Source of the DNA: a virus
Strand: one strand, 5' to 3'
IMG/VR virus record: IMGVR_UViG_3300020202_000097
Location: 1-49,160 of that record
Length of the DNA stretch: 49,160 bases
Made by a program: the position numbers and the translations under genes. Shown here piece by piece: positions 40,892-49,160 of this stretch. The number at the start of each line of letters is the position of its first letter. Positions within the stretch are counted from its first letter, which is position 1. The notes beneath the pieces are model-generated. The model ran no database searches. It saw nothing but the letters and a program-made list of their open reading frames with translations, and was not told where the DNA came from.

Positions 40892-42469
40892 TTGTCGACG
40901 ATCGCCCTCGAACTGTTTGCCGCGATGCTCAAGCTCGGCGACCTCTCGCCGATTCATCGCGGAGACCTACGCAGAGAGCACTGCACCGACGCAGCATCCG
41001 AGACCCTCTACGACTTCTGCGCCAACTACCGACAGATGACCGACGGCAAGGGGCGCGTCCCCTCGCTGGCAGTCATCCGAGACCGCTTCCCGCACATCAG
41101 CCTGCCCGAGCCGGCAGAGACCATCGACATCGACGGCCTGCTCTACGAAGCGAAGGTCTACAAGACCAAGCTCCGTGTGCAGGAACTCGTAGACAAGATG
41201 GTCGACGCCATCGAGTCGACGGACCCCATCAACGACCTCCGCAAGGTGCGGATGCAGTTCGATGAGATCCTCACGACGATGTCTTCCGCGCGCGACCTCT
41301 CCTTCAAGGACGCAGCGCTGGAGGTCCTGGAGAAGTACCAGGAAGGCAACATCCTTCCGGAAGGTATCCCGTGGCCCTGGCCCTCGCTGCACAGAGCCAC
41401 GAGCGGCATGCACAAGGGGCAGTTCTACGTCATCGCAGGACGACCGAAGTCCCGCAAGACGTTCGTCGCGCTCTTCATCGCGGCGTTCCTCGTGAAGTAC
41501 CACGGCCTGCGCGTGCTCTTCGTTTCCCCCGAGATGCCGCCGATGCAGGTCATGCTGCGCTTCGTCGCCTTCATGGCGGAAGTGCGGTACGGCGAGTTCA
41601 AGAAGAGCGAGCTCAGCCCCGAGGAAGAGGAGCGCCTCTTCGTCGAGGTCGCCGGCTTCCTCGACTACCTCGAAGGGATGCTCGACGACCCGACGGGGGA
41701 CACCAACGACGCTGTCGGCTACATGGGGCCCACCTCTTCGGAGGTTCCGCGTGGAACCGAACCCGCCTTCATCGTGACGAAGGGCACCGGTCAGTCGGTG
41801 AGCTTCATCGAGATGAAGATCAAGGAGCACAACCCCGATGTCGTCATCGTGGACTCCTTCTACCGAATCGGCGCGGTCGGAACGAGAGCAAGCGACCCCG
41901 ACTGGAAGCAGATGACGTCGGTCAGCCGGCATCTGAAGGACATGTCGATGGAGCAGAACGTGGTGGTCATCGGCACCCACCAGCTCAATCGCGAGGCGGA
42001 CCAGAAGGTCGGCAGCATCGCGAACCTCGCTCTCTCCGATGCCGTCGGTCAGGACTGCGACCTCGCGATCCGCGTCATCACCGCAAAGCGCAAGACCGGC
42101 GACAAGTCCGCACTCTACGTCCTGGGCGGTCGTGAGACCGACTGCGACGGAGTGTTCATCCACAACGAGCCGTGCTCGAACTTCACCGAGATCGGTCCCA
42201 TCGGACCCGGCATGCGCAACAAGCTGCTGGAGATGATGGTCGAAGAAGATGAAGTCGACGAGCAGGAGCAGAAGGCACAGGAGAAGACCGGCAAGGCGCC
42301 GAGCAACATGCGCGACAAGCAGAAGTTCCTCGAACGCAACGCCGCGAAGCAGACGCCTGTCCAGAAGCTGACGAACGGCGCAGGCATGTCCGCTGCGGCG
42401 GCAAAGCGTCCTGCACAGGCCACGGCTCCTGCTGACGTGGAACCCATCAACCCCGAGGACGTGGCGTAG
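40892..42469 (+). CDS. Replicative DNA helicase, DnaB/RecA-fold
   Basis: A 525-residue protein. The start is a TTG at 40892 because AGGAGG stands seven bases upstream; no in-frame ATG has a site. Residues 1-140 are helical and suit the DnaB N-terminal domain. The RecA-like domain has Walker A Gly-Arg-Pro-Lys-Ser-Arg-Lys-Thr (183-190), Walker B Val-Val-Ile-Val-Asp321, and a 'Thr-His-Gln-Leu' near 362-365 like the family's sensor segment. It would unwind DNA ahead of the fork with the primase encoded next. The C-terminal 100 residues are disordered and charged. Confidence 0.85.
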   Translation: MSTIALELFAAMLKLGDLSPIHRGDLRREHCTDAASETLYDFCANYRQMTDGKGRVPSLAVIRDRFPHISLPEPAETIDIDGLLYEAKVYKTKLRVQELVDKMVDAIESTDPINDLRKVRMQFDEILTTMSSARDLSFKDAALEVLEKYQEGNILPEGIPWPWPSLHRATSGMHKGQFYVIAGRPKSRKTFVALFIAAFLVKYHGLRVLFVSPEMPPMQVMLRFVAFMAEVRYGEFKKSELSPEEEERLFVEVAGFLDYLEGMLDDPTGDTNDAVGYMGPTSSEVPRGTEPAFIVTKGTGQSVSFIEMKIKEHNPDVVIVDSFYRIGAVGTRASDPDWKQMTSVSRHLKDMSMEQNVVVIGTHQLNREADQKVGSIANLALSDAVGQDCDLAIRVITAKRKTGDKSALYVLGGRETDCDGVFIHNEPCSNFTEIGPIGPGMRNKLLEMMVEEDEVDEQEQKAQEKTGKAPSNMRDKQKFLERNAAKQTPVQKLTNGAGMSAAAAKRPAQATAPADVEPINPEDVA

Positions 42470-42472
42470 CCG

Positions 42473-43507
42473 ATGAGACTCATCGAGGAGGTCGTTCGGG
42501 AGGTCGCACCCTCGGCCCTCGATGGGGCCCAGATCTCGACCGCCTACGTGATGGTGAAGTGCCCCTTCCACGGAGGGGGCGGAGAGCGGACGCCCTCGTG
42601 CTCGCTCTCGCGTTTCAAGCCGGTGTTCTTCTGCCACGGATGCAGCACCGGCGGGCACATCTCGCGCTACCTGCGTCAGATCGGTGCGTCGAAGGAGTTC
42701 GCCAAGAGCTCGATCGAGAAGGTCGACTACGACTACAGCGAGTTCGGTGATGGAACCGGACGCAAGTCGCTGTACAGCGGGAAGGTGAACCGCTTCCGCG
42801 GCGAGTTCATCTTGGACGACGACATCCTCGACGGATGGCGCCTCCGCCCGCAGGCACTCTTCCACGCAGGCTTCAAGGAGCGTACGCTTCGGCACTTCGA
42901 GGTGGGCGTGGACCACTCTCGTGCGCGCATCACTTTCCCCCTTCGGAACCTGTACGGAGAGCTCGTCGGCGTCTCCGGCAGGACGATGGTGGAGAACACC
43001 GAAGGACCCAGGTACAAGATCTACTCGGCGAAGGACTTGGAGTCCTTCGGGGTACCCGCTGAGTACACGACCCAGTCGATCAAGAGCGCGCTGCTCTGGC
43101 ATGCGCATTTGGTCTATCCCATCTGCTTCCGAAGCCGTGAGCCGATCATCATCTGCGAAGGCTTCAAGGCAACGATGTGGGTATGGCAGGCTGGCCTCCA
43201 TAACGTCGTCGCTCTCGTAGGCGCGCACCTCTCGAAGCTCCAGGCCGAGCTTCTCGCGCGCACGGCGAGCGAGGTGATCCTCTTCCTCGACAACAACACG
43301 GCCGGCCACGCAGGCACTCACAAGGCTGCTGAGCTCCTGCTTTCGAAGAACATCACGAAGGTCGCGCAGTACCCGGACCTCCGTCAGCAGCCGGATGCAC
43401 TCACCGACGCCGAGGTGCATCACGCCGTGAAGGCGTCAGTTCCGTACTCTCGCTGGCGACTGAAGAACCGAAAAGAAACGCGGTCGACTGACCGCACCAA
43501 GAACTGA
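42473..43507 (+). CDS. DNA primase, DnaG-type
   Basis: A 344-residue protein. The CHC2-type zinc finger is Cys30-X2-His33 with Cys54-X2-Cys57. The TOPRIM domain has Glu229 (Ile-Cys-Glu-Gly) and Asp273 in Phe-Leu-Asp-Asn-Asn; the second acidic residue of the usual Asp-X-Asp is Asn275 here, a common drift in phage primases. It would lay down RNA primers at the fork. The gene begins three bases after the helicase gene. It lacks a helicase-binding C-terminal domain, being short for DnaG. Confidence 0.85.
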   Translation: MRLIEEVVREVAPSALDGAQISTAYVMVKCPFHGGGGERTPSCSLSRFKPVFFCHGCSTGGHISRYLRQIGASKEFAKSSIEKVDYDYSEFGDGTGRKSLYSGKVNRFRGEFILDDDILDGWRLRPQALFHAGFKERTLRHFEVGVDHSRARITFPLRNLYGELVGVSGRTMVENTEGPRYKIYSAKDLESFGVPAEYTTQSIKSALLWHAHLVYPICFRSREPIIICEGFKATMWVWQAGLHNVVALVGAHLSKLQAELLARTASEVILFLDNNTAGHAGTHKAAELLLSKNITKVAQYPDLRQQPDALTDAEVHHAVKASVPYSRWRLKNRKETRSTDRTKN

Positions 43508-43521
43508 GAAAGAGAAGACTG

Positions 43522-44808
43522 ATGTCCAAGCCCATGTTCACCCCCAAGACCCGTGGCCACGTCCCGCAGCGTCGGTTCGCCGACGATGCCAAGAAGGCCA
43601 AGGGCCGGAGTGGCGGCAACTTCAAGAAGGTCGAGGGCAAGTTCGACCGCCTGAAGCTCGGCGAGCACCCGATCTGGGTCCGCCTCTCGCCCGACCAGCT
43701 CTACACCCAGCTCGTGTGGGACGGCGAGGAGAAGGCCGTCGTCGAGGTGACGCGTCCCTGGTTCGAGCTCGTCGGCCACTTCGTGCCGAGCCGCAATCGC
43801 GGCTTCAACTGCTCGTCCGGTCCGCACCGTGATCAGCCCTGCCGCGGATGCGCGGTGCGTGGCTGGTGGTTCGACCAGCAGCGCGCGAAGGCCAAGCAGA
43901 TCAAGGAGTCGACCGGCATCGACACGCGCCGCAACCGCAGCGACGAGGACAAGAAGGATCCGAGCAAGTCGCCGCCGATCCAGGCCTCGAAGAACTTCGC
44001 CATGGGCGTGACCGTCCTGGAGAAGATCTTCGAGATGCAGACGACCGACAAGAAGGGCAAGCCGAAGACGAACCGCGACGGCAAGCCGATCATGATGTCC
44101 GTCCCGGCGCCGCTCTCGGGCCTGCCGCTGATGAAGCGTCGCGACATGCCGGGGGAGTTCGGGAAGAACTTCCACTGGAGCTTCGGCACCCGCGCCCTCG
44201 CCTCGCTCGCCGACATCGACCAGAACCTCTGGAACTCGTGCGCCAACTGCGCGAGCGATCTCGTGGCCACGGAGTTCGTCTGCGCGAGCTGCGAGACCGT
44301 CGTGTTCGACGAGCCGTCGGGTATCAGCGGAGCAGACCTGCGTGACATGCGCTCGCAGGAGATGAAGTGCAGCGCGTGTGGGCACGAAGGTGCCCTCCTC
44401 CCGATGCTCTCGTGCACCGGGTGCGAGAACGCGGCCGAGGGTTCGATCCTCGCGTTCGACCTGCGCCTCAAGGTTGTCAAGGTCGACGAGAACAGCAACC
44501 AGCTCACGCTCGACGAGTTCCGGCTCCCGGACTACGCGTCGCTCTTCCCGGAGGAGGCGGACCGAGTCGCCGAGCTCGTGATGACGCCGCTCGACATCCC
44601 CAGCATCTTCGCCCCCGACAGCATCGACGCCCAGGCGTGGTGCCTGCCCGAGGACCTCAAGGCGATCGATCCGCTCTACCACGTCAAGAACAAGAAGACG
44701 TCCGCGGCCTACGGCTCGGGCGACGAAGGAGCCGAGGGTGCGGGCGGCGACCCGAACCAGATGAGCTTCGACGACGACACCACGGACAGCGAGTCCGAGG
44801 AAGGCTGA
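43522..44808 (+). CDS. Zinc-knuckle protein, candidate single-stranded DNA-binding protein
   Basis: A 428-residue protein between primase and polymerase. The N-terminus is basic (1-45). Cys97, Cys107 and Cys110 form one metal site, and two zinc ribbons follow: Cys240/243 with Cys254/257, and Cys283/286 with Cys298/301. The last 35 residues are Gly-rich then acidic (Asp/Glu/Ser), the kind of tail that SSB and gp32 proteins use to bind partners. The position in the operon is where an SSB would be. An SSB role is inferred; I see no clear OB-fold motif. Confidence 0.5.
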   Translation: MSKPMFTPKTRGHVPQRRFADDAKKAKGRSGGNFKKVEGKFDRLKLGEHPIWVRLSPDQLYTQLVWDGEEKAVVEVTRPWFELVGHFVPSRNRGFNCSSGPHRDQPCRGCAVRGWWFDQQRAKAKQIKESTGIDTRRNRSDEDKKDPSKSPPIQASKNFAMGVTVLEKIFEMQTTDKKGKPKTNRDGKPIMMSVPAPLSGLPLMKRRDMPGEFGKNFHWSFGTRALASLADIDQNLWNSCANCASDLVATEFVCASCETVVFDEPSGISGADLRDMRSQEMKCSACGHEGALLPMLSCTGCENAAEGSILAFDLRLKVVKVDENSNQLTLDEFRLPDYASLFPEEADRVAELVMTPLDIPSIFAPDSIDAQAWCLPEDLKAIDPLYHVKNKKTSAAYGSGDEGAEGAGGDPNQMSFDDDTTDSESEEG

Positions 44809-44812
44809 ACTA

Positions 44813-46816
44813 GTGCCCCGTCTTCGCCTCCTCCCTCCGGTTGAGGAAGTGAAGAGCTGGGAGGCGTGTGCCCCCGTGCTGGAGTACCTACACCAGCGCG
44901 GGGGCACCATCGCCATCGACACCGAGACCACCGGTCTTCGGATGCTGGAGGACAAGGTCCTCTTCTGGTCGATGGCGACGGAAGATCGTCGGTGGTGTTT
45001 CCCCGTCTCGACGATCTACGCCTTCGAGTCTCTCTTCCAGCGTCCTGACGTCACCTGGTGCATGGCGAACGCGAAGTTCGACATGCATATGATTCGCAAC
45101 GCGGGCATCCAGTTCGCGGGACAGATGCACGACATCATCGTCATGGACGCGATGATGGACGACACCCGCCCGCACGGTCTGAAGGACCAGGGCTGGCTCG
45201 CCTACGAAGCGAAGTGGGGCGAGTTCAAGGAGCTCTTCCTCGACCCGACGATCGTCTCGCAGACGCTCAACCTCGACAAGAACGGGTTCCGAGAGTTCAA
45301 GAAGCTCACGGGTGGCGACAAGCTCCTCTACGTCTACAACCAGGCGCCGGAGATGCTCGTCGACTACGCGAGCTGCGACGCGTACTTCACGTACATGCTC
45401 TGGAACGACCTGACGAACCAGCTCGCGAGCGAGCTGCTTCCGGTCGAGGTGGCTCCCGGCTTCGATACCCTTCTCGACTACTTCCGCACCATCGAGGTGC
45501 CGATGACACGCACGCTCTGGAACATGGAGCGGCGCGGCATCCTCATCGACCTCGACTACGTGAAGAAGATCGACGAGCCCATGCGTAACGGCATCGCTGC
45601 CGCCACGCGAGAGCTCCACGACATGGTCGGACGTGCCTTCAACCCGAAGAGCACCGATGACCTTCGCCAGATCCTGTACACGGACAAGGGCTTCGGCATG
45701 AAGCCCATCAAGTACACGAAGGGCGGCAAGAAGGGTGCAACCGAGGGTACGGATGAAAAGACGCTGAAGCGTCTGATGGAGCGTGCGGGCAGCAGCCTTG
45801 CAGCCAAGTTCATCTTCAAGCTCCTGGAGCTGAAGAAGCTGGTCAAGCTGCATGGCACGTACGTCAAGGGCATCCACAAACATCTCGGTCCCGATGGTCG
45901 GATCCACACGAGGTACAACCAGGCCGGCGCTCGTACGTCGCGTCTGTCCTCGTCGGGTCCGAACATGCAGAACCTCCCGCGCCCTGACCCCGACAGCGAT
46001 CCGTACATGATCCGTGGAGCGTTCATCGCGAGCGAGGGCATGGACCTCCTCGACGCTGACTATCCGCAGATCGAGTTCCGTGTCGCCGCTGTGCAGGCCG
46101 GTGAGGAGAAGATGATGGACGCTGTTCGCCGTGGATGGGACATCCACAACGCGAACACGGCCAACATGTTCAACATCGCGTACGACGACCTCGTCGCAGC
46201 GCAGGACAAGAAGAAAAAGAAGATCAAGCTGTCCGACCAAGAGGTGAGGCTGCTCCAGCTTCGCCAAGAGTCGAAGACCGTCGGTCTCGGCACTCTCTAC
46301 GGAGAGGGCCCGACCAAGATGGCCATGCAGCTCAACATCACGAAGGAACGCGCGCTGGACTTGAAGGACACGTTCTTCAAGACCTACCCGGACATCTACG
46401 AGAACATCCTGTTCACGCACGGGTACGCACGGGCCAAGGGCCACACCTTCACGATGTTCGGCCGTATGCGACGGCTGCACCGAATCGGTAGTCCCCTGAG
46501 CAACAACAAGATCATCGCTCAGGAGGAACGCCAGGCGTACAACACGCACATCCAGGGCAGCGCTGCTGAGCTGATGAAGCTCGCGATGCTGCTCGTCGAC
46601 AACAACGAAGACTTCAAGTCGCTCGGCGGCCGTCTCATTCTGACGGTGCACGACGAGCTCGTCGCGGAAGCCCCGAAGGACACGGCCAAGGAGTGCGCCG
46701 AGATCATGGCGGAACTCATGAGCCACCCGATCCACTGGGGTCCGCTTCAGATGGAGTACCCGGTCCCGATCGCTCCGGACGCTGCCACCGGCCACCGGTG
46801 GAGCGACGCGAAGTAG
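44813..46816 (+). CDS. Family A DNA polymerase with 3'-5' exonuclease
   Basis: A 667-residue polymerase from a GTG. Exonuclease motifs: Asp36-Thr-Glu38, Asn86 to Asp90, and Tyr185 to Asp189. Polymerase motif A is Asp416-Tyr-Pro-Gln-Ile-Glu-Phe-Arg, where Ser is usual in place of Pro. Motif B runs from Arg484 to Gly497 with Lys488 and Tyr496; Leu492 occupies the position of E. coli Phe762. Motif C is His613-Asp614-Glu615. There is no 5'-3' exonuclease domain. It copies the phage genome with the helicase and primase encoded just upstream. Confidence 0.93.
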   Translation: MPRLRLLPPVEEVKSWEACAPVLEYLHQRGGTIAIDTETTGLRMLEDKVLFWSMATEDRRWCFPVSTIYAFESLFQRPDVTWCMANAKFDMHMIRNAGIQFAGQMHDIIVMDAMMDDTRPHGLKDQGWLAYEAKWGEFKELFLDPTIVSQTLNLDKNGFREFKKLTGGDKLLYVYNQAPEMLVDYASCDAYFTYMLWNDLTNQLASELLPVEVAPGFDTLLDYFRTIEVPMTRTLWNMERRGILIDLDYVKKIDEPMRNGIAAATRELHDMVGRAFNPKSTDDLRQILYTDKGFGMKPIKYTKGGKKGATEGTDEKTLKRLMERAGSSLAAKFIFKLLELKKLVKLHGTYVKGIHKHLGPDGRIHTRYNQAGARTSRLSSSGPNMQNLPRPDPDSDPYMIRGAFIASEGMDLLDADYPQIEFRVAAVQAGEEKMMDAVRRGWDIHNANTANMFNIAYDDLVAAQDKKKKKIKLSDQEVRLLQLRQESKTVGLGTLYGEGPTKMAMQLNITKERALDLKDTFFKTYPDIYENILFTHGYARAKGHTFTMFGRMRRLHRIGSPLSNNKIIAQEERQAYNTHIQGSAAELMKLAMLLVDNNEDFKSLGGRLILTVHDELVAEAPKDTAKECAEIMAELMSHPIHWGPLQMEYPVPIAPDAATGHRWSDAK

Positions 46817-46823
46817 GAGAAGC

Positions 46824-48137
46824 ATGGCAGCGAAGAAGACTCAGAAGAAGGCCGCGCCGTCGAAGAAGCCGGCGAAGACCACCAGGCCCGTGACCAAGGG
46901 GGCACCGAAGGCCGTCCCTTCGGTCTCGAAGCCGACGGGGAGCAAGCTCGTCTCCGACCTCATCACCAAGATCAACACCGAGATGGGTGGCGAGGTGGTG
47001 CGTCGAGCGAACGATGCCGTGACGTCTCACCTACTGCGCCGCCCCACCGGCATCGTCAGTCTCGACATCGAGATCGGCGGTGGCTTCCCGGCGGGTGCGC
47101 TGAGCGTCGTGACCGGAGAGGATGGCGTCGGCAAGGACTACATCCTCAACTGCTGCATCCGCGAGCTCCAGAGGAACTACGGCGAGGAGACGCGTGTCGC
47201 CATCTTCTCGACGGAGTTCCCGTACGCGAAGGACTACGCGCGCAACGTCTGCGGCGTGAAGGTCGCGGACACCGACGAGGAGATCGAGGAGAAGAACCTC
47301 GGCCGCGCCAAGCGCAACATGCCGCCCCTGACGGAGGAGGAGGTCGCGCGACTCAAGGAGCAGGTCGGCGAGATCCTGCTCATCCAGGGTGTGAACGCCG
47401 ACCAAGGCCTCGACGTCGTGCTCGACGTGCTCGCGACCGGACAGTTCCAGTTCATCGCGATCAACTCGCTCGGCGTCTTCGAGACGTCGGCGAAGGAGTC
47501 GAAGGAGAGCGTCGAAGAGCACGCCACGCAGTCGAGCGAGGCGCAGCTCTTGGCTCGCTGGATCCCGAAGCTCTTCATGCTGCTCAACCGGGTGACACCG
47601 GACGGGCACCGCAACGAGACGACCATCCTCGCGACGAACCAGGTGCGCGCCAACCGCGACCCGGTCCGTACCAAGCCGGGCATGGCCGTGCCCAACTACA
47701 TGAAGATTCAGCCCGGCAGCGGGTCCTGGGCCCTCAAGCACGGTAAGGCAATCGACCTCTGGATGTACAAGCACGACACGAAGGACAACCTCATCCAGGA
47801 CGAGACGGTGAAGCCGCCGGCGCTCCTCGGGAGGAAGATCTTCTGGCGCTTGCTCAAGGGCAAGCTCGGCACGCACGACGGCAAGCACGGTTCGTACGAC
47901 TACTACTTCGCCGAAGGTGCAGATCTCGTCGGCGACCTCCTCGCCACCGCGGTCAAGCTGGAGGTCGTCGAGAAGGCGGGTGCGTACTACCGCTTCTACA
48001 CGAACGACGGCGAATGCCTGCTCGACAAGCAGGGTGTCGATCGCGCGGTCTCGGCTCTTCGTGAAAGCGAGGAGCTCCAGGCCGCGGTGCGCGAAGCGAT
48101 TCTCGCGAAGGCCGGGCTCATCTGCCGGTTCACGTGA
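46824..48137 (+). CDS. RecA-like recombinase with altered Walker motifs
   Basis: A 437-residue protein. Residues 1-40 are Lys/Pro-rich and basic. The RecA core has Gly98-Glu-Asp-Gly-Val-Gly-Lys104-Asp105 as its P-loop, with Asp where Thr/Ser is usual, and Ile-Asn214-Ser215 in place of the usual Asp-Ser Walker B. Glu131 aligns with the catalytic Glu96 of E. coli RecA by context (Glu-Phe-Pro...Tyr-Ala-Arg). The gene is intact and follows the polymerase by seven bases. It could be a RecA/UvsX-type recombinase or a mediator that binds but does not hydrolyse ATP well. Confidence 0.8.
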   Translation: MAAKKTQKKAAPSKKPAKTTRPVTKGAPKAVPSVSKPTGSKLVSDLITKINTEMGGEVVRRANDAVTSHLLRRPTGIVSLDIEIGGGFPAGALSVVTGEDGVGKDYILNCCIRELQRNYGEETRVAIFSTEFPYAKDYARNVCGVKVADTDEEIEEKNLGRAKRNMPPLTEEEVARLKEQVGEILLIQGVNADQGLDVVLDVLATGQFQFIAINSLGVFETSAKESKESVEEHATQSSEAQLLARWIPKLFMLLNRVTPDGHRNETTILATNQVRANRDPVRTKPGMAVPNYMKIQPGSGSWALKHGKAIDLWMYKHDTKDNLIQDETVKPPALLGRKIFWRLLKGKLGTHDGKHGSYDYYFAEGADLVGDLLATAVKLEVVEKAGAYYRFYTNDGECLLDKQGVDRAVSALRESEELQAAVREAILAKAGLICRFT

Positions 48138-48640
48138 TGAAGAAGCCCTCGCAGAAGAAGCTCAAGCGGGCCTCGGCTCGCGCAGAGCACGACTTCGCAA
48201 CTGCCCTTGGTGGACGTCGGACCTGGAACTCGGGTGCCGGCACCACCAAGGGCGATGGGCGTGTCCCGGGCAAGTACCGCATCGAGACGAAGTGCCCGCC
48301 GACCGCGCAGTATCGGTTGTCGATCACTGAGTGGGCGACCTTCAAGCGCATCGCTGACGAAGCACTGGAGGTACCCATCTACCACCTCAAGCTCGATGAC
48401 TTGGAGGTCGTGATCCTTCGTGAGAAGGACTATGACGCCATCGCTGGGCGCGCTGTCATCGAAGCAGTGAACGGGGGTGAGTCGAAGACCATCCACTTCA
48501 CCAAGGGCATGTGGCTTCGCGTGCTCACGGGTGTTCAGCGGATGCGCTTCACCCTCGTCGATCCCAACGGGAGGTTGCGGCCTGCACATCTGCTGGCGCT
48601 GCCCCGTACCCACTTCCTCGCCATCGCGGAGAACCTGTGA
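48134..48640 (+). CDS. Small PD-(D/E)XK nuclease, Holliday-junction-resolvase-like
   Basis: A 168-residue protein. Start is GTG 48134 (GTGA overlap) or ATG 48137; they differ by one residue. The pattern Arg-Ala-Glu-His near 15, Gly-Asp-Gly...Ile-Glu-X-Lys near 40-53, and a later helix resembles PD-(D/E)XK resolvases of the Hjc type, which cut four-way junctions. The region between RecA-like and RecB-like genes supports a role in recombination. The C-terminus is basic and could bind DNA. The assignment is by motif pattern. Confidence 0.6.
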   Translation: MMKKPSQKKLKRASARAEHDFATALGGRRTWNSGAGTTKGDGRVPGKYRIETKCPPTAQYRLSITEWATFKRIADEALEVPIYHLKLDDLEVVILREKDYDAIAGRAVIEAVNGGESKTIHFTKGMWLRVLTGVQRMRFTLVDPNGRLRPAHLLALPRTHFLAIAENL

Positions 48641-49160
48641 TCATCAACGCCGTCACCCGAGACGACGCGCGGCTCATCACGGACGTCGAGTCTCAGGTCT
48701 TCGACCTCGAAGATGCGTACGTCTCGTGGGTCCGCACCGAACCGAGAGACAACCGCCAGGGACACTTCCATCCCTCGGCAGTCGGCGGCTGCGCTCGCCG
48801 CAACGTCTACGAGTACATCCGCGCGCCCCGGCAGTTCGCGGACAAGGTCGAGGACATGGAGATCTTCCGCATCGGACATGCGGTGCATCACATCGTCCAG
48901 ACCATCCTCGCCGACCTCGATCGAGTACTTCGCCCGCAGGGCATCGAGTACTCGTTCTTCCCGGAGATCCCGTACAACCCGGAGACCGACCTCCTCTACA
49001 ACGACCTGGGAATCGGTGGCACCTGTGACGGGCTTCTGGAGCTCCGCCACACGCGTGCGGGCTGGGTTCAGCGCGGGGTCGTCGAGATCAAGACGATCAA
49101 GGGCGAGAAGTTCAACTCGCTGAAAGAGCCCAAGGACGACCACCAGATGCAGGCGAACCT
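48637..49160 (+). CDS. RecB/Cas4-like PD-(D/E)XK nuclease, C-terminus beyond the window
   Basis: From a GTG overlapping the previous stop, open to the right edge: 174 codons. It has 'His-Pro-Ser-Ala-Val-Gly-Gly-Cys' near 45-52, a Gly-His-X-X-His segment near 79-83, Gly-Gly-Thr-Cys-Asp-Gly near 126-131, Glu-Ile-Lys near 149-151, and Asp-His-Gln-Met-Gln-Ala near 167-172. This order of motifs is that of Cas4/RecB-type exonucleases. Only one visible Cys (Cys52) may belong to the Fe-S cluster found in many members. No CRISPR genes are nearby, so a recombination or DNA-end-processing role is more likely. Confidence 0.75.
   Translation, partial: MIINAVTRDDARLITDVESQVFDLEDAYVSWVRTEPRDNRQGHFHPSAVGGCARRNVYEYIRAPRQFADKVEDMEIFRIGHAVHHIVQTILADLDRVLRPQGIEYSFFPEIPYNPETDLLYNDLGIGGTCDGLLELRHTRAGWVQRGVVEIKTIKGEKFNSLKEPKDDHQMQAN

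Noticed and set aside
48637-49160. Cas4-like nuclease as a sign of a CRISPR system
   Set aside because: No repeats, spacers or other Cas genes are present, and Cas4/RecB-like nucleases are common in phage recombination clusters.

Overview
The window is part of a GC-rich, tightly packed tailed-phage (Caudoviricetes) genome. The evidence is a large terminase, portal, major capsid protein with a gp21-type prohead protease, a baseplate/spike protein, and a complete phage replication set, with almost no intergenic space and ATGA, GTGA or TGATG overlaps between most genes. No tRNA, CRISPR array, insertion sequence or integrase was seen. The host cannot be named. High GC, frequent GTG starts and two apparently leaderless promoters (-10 box six bases before the start codon) would suit a high-GC host such as an actinobacterium, but this is a weak inference.

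Layout. Bases 1-8513 (leftward) are the head-assembly operon: three virion proteins of unknown role, prohead protease, scaffold-like proteins, decoration candidate, major capsid protein, and a partial gene off the left edge. Bases 8594-12146 (rightward) hold three small genes, a full GyrB-type topoisomerase subunit and a small coiled-coil/membrane protein, ending in a terminator. Bases 12231-24986 (leftward) run from a 2071-residue fused RNA polymerase (beta joined to beta'), through a baseplate protein and unknown virion proteins, to the large terminase; a small rightward ORF sits beside the terminase start. Bases 25077-29554 (rightward) hold small genes, a MoxR-type AAA+ ATPase paired with a metallopeptidase-VWA protein, and a 477-residue unknown. 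A bidirectional terminator separates these from 29584-35289 (leftward): portal, a Gly/Ala-rich protein, an HELGH metallopeptidase and two virion proteins. From 35362 to the right edge (rightward) lies the replication and recombination operon: SF2 helicase, uracil-DNA glycosylase, a DUF932-like protein, DnaB-like helicase, primase, zinc-knuckle SSB candidate, family A DNA polymerase, RecA-like protein, resolvase-like nuclease and a RecB/Cas4-like nuclease.

The most notable content is the RNA polymerase. It is one continuous bacterial-type beta-beta' chain with both DPBB active-site barrels intact, one beta' zinc domain deleted, and a substituted rifampicin pocket. It overlaps the baseplate gene inside the virion operon. 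The rightward (early-type) blocks share the motif CCTAT[C/T]AGA 15-23 bases before a start codon, while two leftward (virion) operons share a TTGACC-N18-TANNCT-N6-start promoter. A testable model is that the polymerase is packaged in the virion, is injected, and reads early genes from CCTATCAGA, while a host-type polymerase reads the virion operons. A second unexplained pattern is a short Lys-(Ile/Leu/Val/Thr)-Ala motif near the N-terminus of twelve leftward virion proteins.
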